Assembly: GCA_022575985.1 (NCBI GenBank)
Contig: JAKSXM010000007.1
Coordinates: forward strand, 6,016,501-6,080,500
Direction of reading: 5' to 3'
Source of the DNA: Anagrus nilaparvatae
Lineage: Eukaryota; Arthropoda; Insecta; Hymenoptera; Mymaridae
Length of the DNA: 64,000 nt
Position numbers and translations under genes: made by a program. How positions within the stretch are numbered: position 1 is the stretch's first letter; each line of letters begins with the position of its first letter. The notes below the pieces were generated by a model, which did not search any database, was not told where the DNA came from, and saw only the letters and a list, made by a program, of their open reading frames with translations. This document shows positions 47,780-59,200 of the stretch, piece after piece.

Positions 47780-48030
47780 GGTTGTGTTTACGCAAACTAA
47801 TTATAATTTTTTTCTGGTCTGCGTCGAGAAAGTACGTATTTCCCGGACGCTACGCGTCCGAAAAATACTTATTTTCTCGCCACAGACACAGAAAAATGTT
47901 ATACGAGCCTTGTCCATAAATAAGGAAGGACCCAAATCGCAGTTTACCATCCTCGGCTTCGCCTCGGAAGGTAATTTACGTGCGATTTGGGCCATTCTTT
48001 ACTTTTCTGGACTCGAGCCGTAAATATACT
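47780..48030. repeat. Stem-loop repeat family copy (AAATCGCA / GGCTTCGCC)
   Basis: A strong hairpin at 47931-47991 starts CCCAAATCGCAGTTTACC, has the loop-side word GGCTTCGCC and ends TTACGTGCGATTTGGG. It is followed by GCCATTCTTTACTTTTCTGG and AATATACTATTTC. The same arrangement recurs at 55365-55665. The frames on both strands are shadows of the palindrome. Confidence 0.7.
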
Positions 48031-48675
48031 ATTTCTTTTTAAAGCTTTTAATTCAATAAAATAAACAAAAATTCAATGAATAAAAATTCAATAAAACATA
48101 TTGAAATTATTTTTAAATTGAACTTACCTAAGCTTTTGTATACTTTTTTGGAATTTTAGACATTTTTTAAACTATTTTCTTCAACAATCAGATTTTAAAC
48201 CATAATAAAAAAAACCTTCTAGCACGTTCAATTGTCAGTTTACTATTCAATTGTTTATTGGAAACGATTTGTGCGTGTTGTTAATGTTGATGGCTTTTAA
48301 AAGTCGATGTTTACTATGGAAATACTGAGTCAGACAAGTACAAAACTTAAACTATTATTTTTAAAATTATTAATAATTTAATTAATGATAGTTAATGATA
48401 GTATTTTAAATACAGTATAGACGTTTTAAAAGTTTAGACTTGAATGGAAGTAAAATTAGATCGATAAAATTACATAAGACCCTTGAATAATTTGCTAGTA
48501 CTTAGCCTGCAGACTTATTATCATACCAACATTAATAACTTAGTCAATACTTAATGCACTATTTTCTGATATTCTAAACATTTAGCGTTTATCCCATTAA
48601 ATTTCATTTTATTTTAGTTATCATTAATCATTAATAATAATTTATATTTACTCTTTTGTTATTGACAATTAAAGT
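48031..48675. other. AT-rich intergenic stretch, no gene seen
   Basis: No gene or clear repeat terminus was recognised. Confidence 0.45.
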
Positions 48676-48698
48676 TCTATCTATCTATCTATCTATCT
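48676..48698. repeat. TCTA microsatellite
   Basis: About six tandem TCTA units follow GACAATTAAAGT. Such tails can mark the 3' end of a LINE, but no reverse-transcriptase sequence was recognised nearby. Confidence 0.8.
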
Positions 48699-48807
48699 TA
48701 TTATTATAAAATTTATTTGTCTAATAGACAAAATACAGTAGACTCTTGTTTTACAAAGTTAATTAATTTAAATAACACGTAAATAGTGTACATATATAAA
48801 TATACTA

Positions 48808-48890
48808 GCTGCCCCCGGCCCGCTGCACTCGCCTCGGCAACCGCCAAGGGGGCTGCGCCCCCTTGGACCCCTGCAACTTGATTTTTCCAA
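48808..48890. repeat. GC-rich repeat fragment beginning ACTAGCTGCCCCCGG
   Basis: ACTAGCTGCCCCCGGCCCGC is followed by the palindrome CCAAGGGGGCTGCGCCCCCTTGG, a striking GC island in AT-rich DNA. ACTAGCTGCCC-type starts are common in insect interspersed repeats, but I cannot assign a family. Confidence 0.5.
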
Positions 48891-50576
48891 AGATATTTTG
48901 TTTTAGGTTACTCAATATTTTGTATAATAACCTTTTTTTACCCGAAGTATTATCTAAATTTTACTAAATCATAAAAATTACGGAAGTTGGAACCCAGGCG
49001 AATAATTTGTGATCAGCGATACACGAAGCTTGACTATCCTTCCCTAGCATCCATAGGTGGCAGTTGCTTCCTTCGACCACCAATTCTAGGATTCTGACTG
49101 ATAATAGCTGTTCAAGCTTTTATTAATTACTATAATCAGTTACTACATCGGTGGCTGATAAAAATTAGAAATATATATAATATTAGTCCTAAACTTTTAT
49201 AATTTTTGAAAAATGATTGTAACTTTTGACAGATCGAACCGATTACCTTGAAAATTTAGATGGATACGAAAAAAAGGGGGCCGAATCGAACGAAATTCTT
49301 TTTGATAAGAAAATTTTTCCTCAGTTATCAGAAATTTTTTATGAAATTTGTAGTACATATATTGAGATTTTTTTCCTGAAAGTTTCAGACATTTTAAAGC
49401 TTTTAGAAAAAAATGCCAGGTGGCGTAAAATGTCAAAAAAAAACGCATTTTTCAAAAACAGCCGCCACTAAAATTAAAATATCTCAGGTTTAAATCCACC
49501 GATTTTAAATTTTAGGATTGCATTTAAAAGTTCTTGAGTAGACAAAAAAAATATAACCAACCAGAAGTATTTTAGAGTTGATCTTAAGCCATGGTACTAT
49601 TTTAAAAAGCAGCTTTATTAATAAAATTCATTTTACGTTTATCAATGCCAAAAAAAATTGACGCCTTGAAATCAGCTAAAAATTTTTTCACATAATGTAG
49701 ACCCTTTAACGGTTCAAATGCGACCAATAAGATGAAATTTGAAGTAAATTCAAAGGAATGGCGTCATTTTGAAAATTGGCCAAATCAAGCTATTTTTAGA
49801 CCTTTAAACGGTCATATTTCAGCCCCATGAGGTGCTAGAGGGCTAAAAATTTGTCTGAGGGACTTTTTCATTACCCCAAACTATACCCTAAAATTTGAGC
49901 TCAATCGGTAACATGAGTGCGCCCTAATCTGTACGAAAAGTACTGGAACCACCCATATATATATATATATATATATATGGACACGTCCAGAGAAGAGCGG
50001 CTAGCTGAAAATTAAAAAAAAAAAATATTTTTTTTGTGGTCATTTTTTACCTGGGATTTGTGAAATCACTCATACTTTACACTTCCTGATGCATAATTTT
50101 GAGATGCGGCTGCTCCAAAGTTGGATTTGTTCAATTTTTTGATTTCAGCTGCCCAATTCAACCTGAAATAACTTAAAACCATGAAACTTTTAACATATAC
50201 ATACGATTGGAAAAAAATTTTCTTTTTACCTGGCTGACCCGAAAAAAATTTTTTTCTTATTTTGGGCCACTTCCGGTTCAATTTTTAATGGTTTGAAATT
50301 TTCAAATTGACCGGAAGTCAAGTTCAAGTAATTATTTTGCTCAAATTTTCCCAGAGCGTTGGTCTATGTGTCAGTTTTACCCAAAAAAATTTTGGATATG
50401 TGATACTCAAATGTGCACCCACAATTATTTTAGTCTACGCAGTATAAGCAGTAGTAAATATATAAATTTATTAAGATATAATATTAATAATTAAATAAAG
50501 TAACATATTAATATAAATTAAGACTTAACTTACTGTTTCCTATAAAATAGTAAGGCATTATTAACCCTAAGCTGTA
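48891..50576. other. Intergenic stretch with unclassified repeat-like sequence and a TA microsatellite
   Basis: The moderately complex sequence at 49200-50340 resembles transposon filler (for example AATTAAAATATCTCAGG, which is also near 34135). A TA run lies at 49955-49978. Overlapping frames on both strands at 49197-49471 have no recognised relatives and are probably not genes. Confidence 0.4.
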
Positions 50577-50783
50577 TATTATAGTACCTGTAACTAAATT
50601 TTTTCACTTGCGATAAAAAATATGTTTAAATAAATTGTACTAAAATTAATAGCATTTTTTTGTCATATGTAGTTTATAAAATATGTGTTGGTAAAAAATA
50701 ACATAAAACGTCATTTTGAGAACTACAAATTATTTTACTAATTAAAAGGGTAATTTTTACCAATAAAATTTTGTGAGTGTATA
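50577..50783. repeat. Partial copy, inverted, of the 40.18-kb MITE
   Basis: TGTTGGTAAAAAATAACATA through AAGGGTAATTTTTACCAATA and the end TTTTGTGAGTGTA are the inverse of 40179-40270. Its other end, near 50580-50640, is diverged. Confidence 0.65.
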
Positions 50784-53700
50784 AGTACATATTTACAAAT
50801 TTTACAGTTAAAAAATGAATAATACATAAAACTTAAATGAATAAGTAATTTAATTTTATTTTAAAAGAAAAAAATGTAAAAAAACCGTCTCTTTATCAAA
50901 AAAGTATAAATTTTTTTTATATTTTTCCTTAAACGAAAAAACCAGTATAAGTGAAAATGTATATTTTATGTAACATCTGTTCTAAAGTTTCATTGATGCT
51001 CTAAATCATGTTTTTCTCATTGATATTTTCTCTCAACGCTACTTGAAAATTTCTTTCCTATCCACCATCTCGAACCTGCTCGAATTCAATATAATATGTT
51101 TTTTCATTTATGTAAATATATATATATATATATCATTTTTACTATATTTATGTCCATTTTATTTCATTTTTTATTTTTTTTTTCACTTTTTACATTATTA
51201 AAGGAAATATTGCTTTTACGTATAAAAAAGTTTCATTATTTAAATAATACAAAGACACAATATTTTTAATTAAATTTCTTTTTTGTTATTTGTTAATTAA
51301 TAAATAAAAGAAATAGGTATACAAAATTAAAATAAATACTTTTTAAATTAAATTACAAAAAAAAAAAAAAATTAATGCTTTTTGTACGCACAACAAAAAA
51401 AAAAGATCAAAAGAAAAATAATTAGGTATTCATTTTAAAATGTCAAACAAAAGGGTAGTTGAATTTAATCCTGAAAAAAGCTTCATTTTTAAGTAGCCCA
51501 ATGAAGAAGTAAAGTAAAAGTTAATATGTAGAGCTTTTGAAATGAACAAATAAGTGGTCACTTTGGAAAAAAGTTGAAAAAAATCTTCTACAAAGTAAAA
51601 GAAAGTCTACAAAGTGAAAATTCTTTTTTATATTTTAAAATGAGAATCAGCTGTTAGAGTCGTATTATCGATCAAAACAAGCAACTTGGATTTTTTCATG
51701 TTTAATTTAAAAAAAAATTAAAAGTAATATTCGAATTGAAAAACTTGAGAATTTCAGCTTTTGAGTCATTTTTAGTGTAAGAATTTTCAGAAAAGGTCTA
51801 CAGAAGAAATAATCATTAAAAACAAGCCATTAAATTTGCGACTAAAACGTACAATAATTTTTAATATTTTTGATACTTATTTTTATTTTTTGTTCTATAC
51901 ATGTTATAATTATACAATCCTCCCCAATCCTCCCCGAAATCGTACCATCATAGGATTGTAACTCGTTGTACAATCGTGAAATTTTCAAAAAATATCCCAA
52001 TTTAAAGAAAAAAAATTATAAAAATTAAAAAAATAATTTCATATTTGATATATTGTCGAACATAATATCGTTCTAAGACTTCAAATAAAAACTTTAACTG
52101 CTATACTTTGTGTTTGACTTTACATCGTTATGCTTGACAAAGTAAGCTTACAAGAATAGAATCCACTGTCTTCGAGTCTTAAAATTGTTCCAAACTTTCA
52201 GGGTATGTAAATGAAAATAAAACAACGTACTCTGTATAATACTAAAAGCTCGTTTATATGGGCTTCGTAGGCCTAGAAACAAATGGTTACATGTTACATA
52301 ATTGAGCTTTTGAATTTCTTTATATTAATATATAAACCTATAATTTATTAACCTTACTACCTTATTTTCTTACTAAAGTCTTGTAATTAAGCTTTTAAAC
52401 ATTTTTGACTTGCATCTGGCCCAGGTTCTGCGTAGATTCTTCCAAAACTTCATTTCTATTCGGGAAAATTGAACTAAAATATAGGTTTCAAAGGAGTTCA
52501 TAATTTAGTACACGTTTGATAAGGAGAGTTTTATTTAAAACTGGGCATCACTTTTACTTTTTTTTCCACTTGGGTGCTGATAACCAAAATATTCTTTGAG
52601 ACTGCTATATTATAAAGCAAAGTGAAAAGATGTAACCCAGTTTAAAAAAAAAAGTGACATTATCTGCTTTCCAGGATTTCAGGAAATTTTTAATTTTCTT
52701 TCCAGGAAATCAGGATTCAAAATTTTTTATTCGATTTACAAATACATAAAAACATTAAAAAATAACAAATAACTATTTACATTAAAAATTTACATAAAAT
52801 ATTTACACATGAATTTGCGTATATTACAGAATTTGGTTATTAAAGTTTTGATTATTTTACATAACTTGATGAAAATAAATTTAATATAAATTTCATCCAA
52901 GGTATATATAGTTTAAATTTCTATATTTACATTGAAAATTATACTTGTGAGAAACTGTAACTAAATAATATGATAAAATAAATAAAGAGCTAAATCCAAG
53001 GAGAACTAAAATTTAATCTAATTTATGTGTGTTTTATGAACAATTCATCAATTTGTAATAAACTCAGATTTCCAATTTATTAAATATTTATATTTACAAA
53101 GGGTACGTCAATTCGTTTAAAAATATTAAAAAACTTAATTCATACTTTCAGAGTTGTTTTTTAAATGTATAATATTTATAAACAGCTTAATAAATTGTTA
53201 CTTAATTTTTTTTAATTTTAACCTAACTAATAAGCTAATAACAGTGCATACTCAATTATATTTTAATAATGAATAAATAGGCGATTGATTGGACTACAAA
53301 AAGCTTTGCTATCAAAAATCCTTTTTTTACATAAGTTATACAATTAATATAATAATTTACATAAAATTAAAGCTTTCGTTTAATACTTGCACATCTTATA
53401 TTCAACATTGTTTTCAAGATTGGACTTTTAAAACCAATTCTAGACTAATTTTTGCCAAAAATCTCATTTTTGACGCACAATATACAATTTTTTTCAATTT
53501 AAAGAATCCAAAATTATGGAAACATTTTTGGGTAAATAACAGAGAAAAGTACTGAAGTTGGCTAGCCAAAGTATCGATAAATGATAATCTCACATAAAAA
53601 GAAAATTCCAAAACAAAATTTCTATATCCTCTTATTCTCTTCTTTAATCATTTAATCGATAAATTTCAATATATTTAAATTCCATGATAATAAAATTCAT

Positions 53701-54502
53701 TAAATACTAAACTGTATAAAAAGTGTACAGTATATAATTAAAAAAAAATAGATAAAAGTTTAAGCAGTTATAACTAATTAAAATCGATCGAATAAAATGT
53801 TCAAAGTTCAAGCAGCAAGTAAGGCACTTTCACGCCAAGTACTCATCTGTTGATTAAATCATTATGGAAGTCTGAGCTTATCAAATTACTCTTTCATTAT
53901 TTAACTTGATTATATTCAATATAATTTTATTCAAAACTACTATTTTTCTTTATTCTTTAAATAAACCTTGTATTTTTCAAACATATAAGTATTTTGAATT
54001 TCAAAAGCTTTTAAATAAAAGTTTTTTTCTACTTATAATGCTCTTTAACGAATAAAAGGTTTTTTATTGAGAGACTGAAAACAATGCAACCTACTTAAAA
54101 TAATCAATTTTTTTCAAGATTTTAGAAAATTTAAAGGTATAAACTCGATATTATACTAATGATCTTATCAGGTATATTATAATTATCAACCGTTATTATA
54201 ACACTTGATATCAGATATTTAATTAAATTTGTATATATTCTCTTATTATCATTATTATTATATTAGAAATCGATAATTTAATTAATATATATTACATACT
54301 AGTCTGGGAATTCAAAAATAGAATATTTAGACACTGACTCAGAACTGGGTGGGCAAAACAGTGATTTTGGCACGCAGTTCTCATTTCAGTTTTCCACGGG
54401 TAATTTGAAAACGGTTCAGTTTTAGCCTTTGTTCGTTTCAAAAATTATCTGAACACAGAAAGTTTTTTGACTGATCCATTTCAAAATTTTTTTGAAACCG
54501 TA
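50784..54502. other. Long AT-rich intergenic stretch, no gene seen
   Basis: I found no exon, RNA gene or transposon terminus that I would defend in these 3.7 kb. There is a small TA run near 51118-51132 and an AATCCTCCCC doublet near 51916-51936. Confidence 0.5.
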
Positions 54503-54766
54503 CACTGAAAAAAAATTACTGGCCACGCGCCTAGAATTTTATAGGCGCAGAGCGTGTTTAACGAGAACGGGCTCCGGGCCTCGAACAAACTTGCGTTTCA
54601 CACGTTTAGATCACGTGACATATAAAAAATACAAAGAGAAAATGCTTGGGCCCCCTCTCCAAACGCGTGAAACGCCAGTTCGTTCGAGGCCCTCGCCGGT
54701 CTCGCTAAACAGGCACTACGCCTGTACTAGCAATCTAGGCGCGTGGCCAGTAATTTTTTTTCAGTG
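54503..54766. repeat. 264-bp GC-rich palindromic MITE, TA-flanked
   Basis: The terminal repeat starts CACTGAAAAAAAATTACTGG and continues CCACGCGCCTAGA. It is mirrored by TCTAGGCGCGTGG and CCAGTAATTTTTTTTCAGTG, with TA on each side. The interior is also inverted (CGGGCCTCGAACAAACTTGC against the inverse of GTTCGTTCGAGGCCCTCGCC). The 118-residue frame across it is an artefact. Confidence 0.85.
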
Positions 54767-55364
54767 TATAATTATTTTAACATTTTTCATTTTAAATGAT
54801 CCATTTGAAAAAATTCAGAGTTACCCGTTTTTGCAAAATTTGTTCTAATTTTCATTTTCTTCTATTATCTAAAGCAGACTAAAGTAAAAATGTAACCTAT
54901 AGACATAAAAATAAATGAAAATTAAAAAAATAATCACATTTGTAGTTTAAAAAATTTTCAATTCTCATAATCATTGTATAATTTTTCTTATTTCTTTTAC
55001 CGATATAGTGTTAGTGTTGAAAAAAATTATTCAATAAAAAAATTTAGAAACATTTTTTATATAAATTGATGAACTTAAGAAATAACTATATTTTTAATCA
55101 ATAAAATTTTATTGTTGGTATCTAAACCTACGGGACGTAAAAAAATGAAAATCAAAACGAAAGCAAATTTTTTTAATCAAACGGATCATTAAAATCGGAA
55201 AGTTTAAAAATTTTGCCGTTTTTAAAAAAATGTGAAACCGACGAATTTTTCAAAAACCCTTTCCACTGATTTTTTGAAAATGTTTCCGTTCAAAAATATT
55301 CTGTTTACGTTAAATTTTTGGAATGGTTCAGTGTTTAATTTTTCCATGCACGGGAAATTTTGAA
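54767..55364. other. AT-rich intergenic stretch, no gene seen
   Basis: No gene or clear repeat boundary was recognised. Confidence 0.4.
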
Positions 55365-55665
55365 ATAGTATATTTACGGCTCGCGTCCAGAAAAGTAAAG
55401 AATGGCCCATTTTCTCGACACTGAGCAAGAAAAATTATGTTTTGCCCTTGGCCACAAAAAAAGAATGACCCAAATCGCAGTTTACCATCCTCGGGCTTCG
55501 CCCCGGAAGGTAATTTACGTGCGATTTGGGCCATTCTTTACTTTTGCTGCCATGGGTAAAAATATACTATTTCTTGCTCAGTGTCGAGAAAATGCGTTTT
55601 TTCGAATAGCGCAGCGGCCAGAAAACACGCACTTTCTGGACACTAACAAGAAAAAAACTTTTTGA
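55365..55665. repeat. Stem-loop repeat family copy (AAATCGCA / GGGCTTCGCCC)
   Basis: The outer arms are GAAATAGTATATTTACGG, AAAGTAAAGAATGGCCC and CTCGACACTGAGCAAGAAA, with inverses ending near 55590. The inner hairpin at 55469-55530 has GGGCTTCGCCC at its tip. It matches 47780-48030. Confidence 0.75.
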
Positions 55666-56230
55666 TCAGTTTTATAGAATACGCGGATAAGATCGTGCCA
55701 TTTTGCCCTACTTGGCACTGAATATTCTTATTTTAATTTTCATGAAATGTTTTTTTTAATCTTTGAGGTGCAACAATTTAAGGAATATAGAAAGGATTAG
55801 GATATTACCAGGAATTTAATGAAAAGAGTATTATTAAATAATTTTATTTTTAGGACTAAATCTGCCATTTTGACGCCAAAATTCCAATACCTAAACAAAT
55901 TTTTTAAAATAACGTACGACCTAATATACGTATTATTTTCTAAAACACTATATAAAAATGTATGTAAAATTGCTAATTATTCTATATTTGCATATAAAGT
56001 ACTAAAATAATAAAACAGCAACATAAAAAAAACCAATTTTTTTTAATGAAACAAATGCAAATTGAAAAGTAAATAAGAATAATGCAAAAAAAAAAAAATA
56101 ATCAATAACGTGTCAAGCATTTTTTTTCTTTGAATTTCAAAGAAATTATATATAATTTTTTATAATATATGCAAAAAAAAAAGTTGTAAATTTTTTAATT
56201 ATAAAATAATTTCTTTTTTTTTAATTTCAG
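55666..56230. other. Intron-side flank of the dopamine receptor gene, no exon recognised
   Basis: This stretch lies 5' of the first recognisable receptor exon and ends in an acceptor (TTTTTTTAATTTCAG). The missing N-terminal exon should lie upstream, but no convincing candidate was found here. The small frame at 55819-56010 shows no receptor features. Confidence 0.4.
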
Positions 56231-59200
56231 AATAACTTGACGGATACGGAAGATCTGCCTGAGGTCACATCATTTTCACTCTTATCAGTTCTTTTAATTG
56301 GTTCGTTAAAAATTTTCTTTTACATTAAATTAATAAATAGAATAAATTAATCATAAGTAAAAATTTTTAAAATTTAGGTTTCCTATCATCAATTTTGATA
56401 TTTTTATCAGTAGCCGGTAATTTATTAGTATGTATAGCAATTTACACAGACAGAGCATTAAGAAGGATAGGAAATTTATTTTTAGCTTCATTAGCGATAG
56501 CTGATTTATTTGTTGGTTGTCTTGTTATGACATTTGCTTGTGTTAATGATTTAATGGGTTATTGGGTATTTGGACCACGTTTTTGCGATGCATGGATCGC
56601 ATTGGATGTTATGTGCAGTACTGCCTCGATTCTTAATCTTTGTGCCATATCTCTCGATCGTTATATACATATCAAAGATCCATTAAGGTTCAATTTTTGC
56701 TTATATCAAGATTATTAAAATTTTTTTTTCATTTTTTAATGCATTTTTTTTTATTCAGATATGGAAGATGGGTCACCAGAAGAATTGCTGTAGCAAGTAT
56801 AGCGACTGTTTGGATGCTTGCTGCGCTTATATCTTTTCTTCCAATTAGTTTAGGTCTTCATAGAGCACATAATTCTACGGTTGTACTTATTACAAAAAAT
56901 GTCACGGGAAAAAATGAGGTAAGTAAATTTTTTAATTTTTAGCAATGGTATTGAAAGCTTTAATGATTAAAAGAAACCTGTTACTCCAGTCAAAATACGG
57001 GGGGGGGGGGGGGGGGGGTTGTATTTTCACTGGCGAACACGAGATTTGCTCTACTATAGGTTTTTTGGATCGCTGAACACGAAAATCTGGGTCATTTCGT
57101 AAACAAATGGGGGCTTCACCTTTAAATTGTCAAAAACTACCCCCAAAAAGCGTTTTTTTTACATATTCGCACTTTGGGCGCTCAGCAGGTTTTTTGCGTC
57201 ACTGTTCAAGAATTTTAACATTTTTTTCATAAATAATCAGTGTTTCACCCCTAAAATAGTTTAAATTACCCCTAAAAGGGGTGTTTTTGCTATTTTCGCA
57301 CTTTGAGCATCCAGAATATGCCCATATAAGTTTTTTGGGTCGCTGTTCAAGAATTTGGACTCCTTTTTTGTGGTTAAATATTGATTATTTATGAAAAAGA
57401 AGTCGAAATTCTTTATTAGCGACCCAAAAAACCTATATGGGCATATCCTGAATGCTAAAAGTACGGAAATATCAAAAGCACCCACTTTTCGGGGGTAGTT
57501 TTAGCCAATTTAGGGGTAAAGTTTTAATTATATATGAAAAAGAAGTCGAAATTCTTGATCAGCGACCCGCAAAACCTGTATGGTGCAAATCTGAGCTCTC
57601 AAGGTGCGAATATGTAAAGAAAAAAACCCTTTTATGGGGATAGTTTTTGCAAATTTAAGAGTGAAGCCCCCATTTCTTTACGAAATTACCCCAATTTTCG
57701 TGTTCAGCGATCCAAAAAACCTATAGTAGAGCAAATCTCTTGTTCGCCAGTGAAAATACAACCAAACCCGTATTTTGCTTGGAGTATGTAGCCTCTGCCA
57801 ATTTAAAAATTTATCAAACATTTTTTTACCGTGCTAAATTATACTTTAGCAGAGAAAAATTTTTTTAAATCAACTAGTATCTTTGAAAGCTTTTATGTGT
57901 TTATCAATAATTTAAACAAAAAAAAATTCAAAAGCGGAATTTATATTTTAATATTGAATAAACTTCAAATATTATTCATGTAAAATTCAAACTTTACTCA
58001 AAATGCTTGTAACTCTAAAAGTATCTGAACTTTTTATTAAATACATTACAAAAAAGAAAACTTCGAAAAGAAATTCTCAAGCATAAGAAATAATTGACAA
58101 GTTAAATAATTAAAAGAGAATATCATTTAAAGTCAAGAAATTACAACTGTCAATTGATATAATGTTAAACTTAATTAATTTATTTATATTTTGAGTTAGT
58201 AAACTTTGTTTAAAAGCAAGAGAATAATTAAATATATTATTTTTTAAACGTTTTTTTTTTCGATTTTCTTTTCACGTATTACAAACCATTTTGTAGTAGT
58301 ATTAGTATTCCTGTCTAAGTTTATATCCAAGTTGTAAATTGAAAACGTTGAGTCGAGCTATAAGCACTTAAAAGCTTGAAAGTACCAGAGACTTCTAACT
58401 TTACCTGCTAATTATTCTTTGGATCTCAAAAGTTTACTTGATACTTTTAGTATATTAAATTACAGATAAATCATTTTCAGAAGGATAAAATTTTAATTTT
58501 TTTTTCAGACTTATCCAACCTGTGCATTGGATTTAACACCAACGTACGCTGTAGTCTCATCGTGCATATCATTTTATGTACCATGTATTGTTATGATAGG
58601 AATTTATTGTAGATTATATTGTTATGCACAAAAACATGTAAAAAGTATAAGAGCAATAACAAAACTACCAGAACCTTCTTCCTTAGCTAAAAGTTTTCGA
58701 TCTAAAAGTACACGTAATAAACATTCAAAACCACAAACTAAATCAAAGCCTACGAGTCCGTACCATGTTTCGGACCATAAAGCTGCCATTACCGTTGGTG
58801 TTATTATGGGAGTATTTTTAATATGTTGGGTGCCATTCTTTTGTGTCAACATTTATTCAGCTTTTTGTAAACATTGTATATCAGATAATATATTTCAAGT
58901 AAGTTTCTTTTTATTTATTTACTAATTTTACGGATTTTTGACTACGAAATTAATTTTTTATAAATATGCCTTTAAAGTACCAATTTGCATCTGTAGATTA
59001 AAAATTTTTAGCCTTATTATCTGGATAGATTTTTCTTCTTGTAAAATAAATAATTTTTGTTCACGCGGAGGTAGGCAAGCAAAATAAAGCATCAAAATTT
59101 TCCTCCTTAGTTTTTGTTTTGGTAGACAAAACAGTTATTGCTACAGTTTTTTCCATCTTCAAAATGTATTTGAAACCTCAAAGAGACTTTTTCACTTGTA

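Noticed and set aside
54492..54848. 118-residue frame at 54.5 kb
   Set aside because: It runs through a palindromic GC-rich MITE, which explains its length and odd composition.
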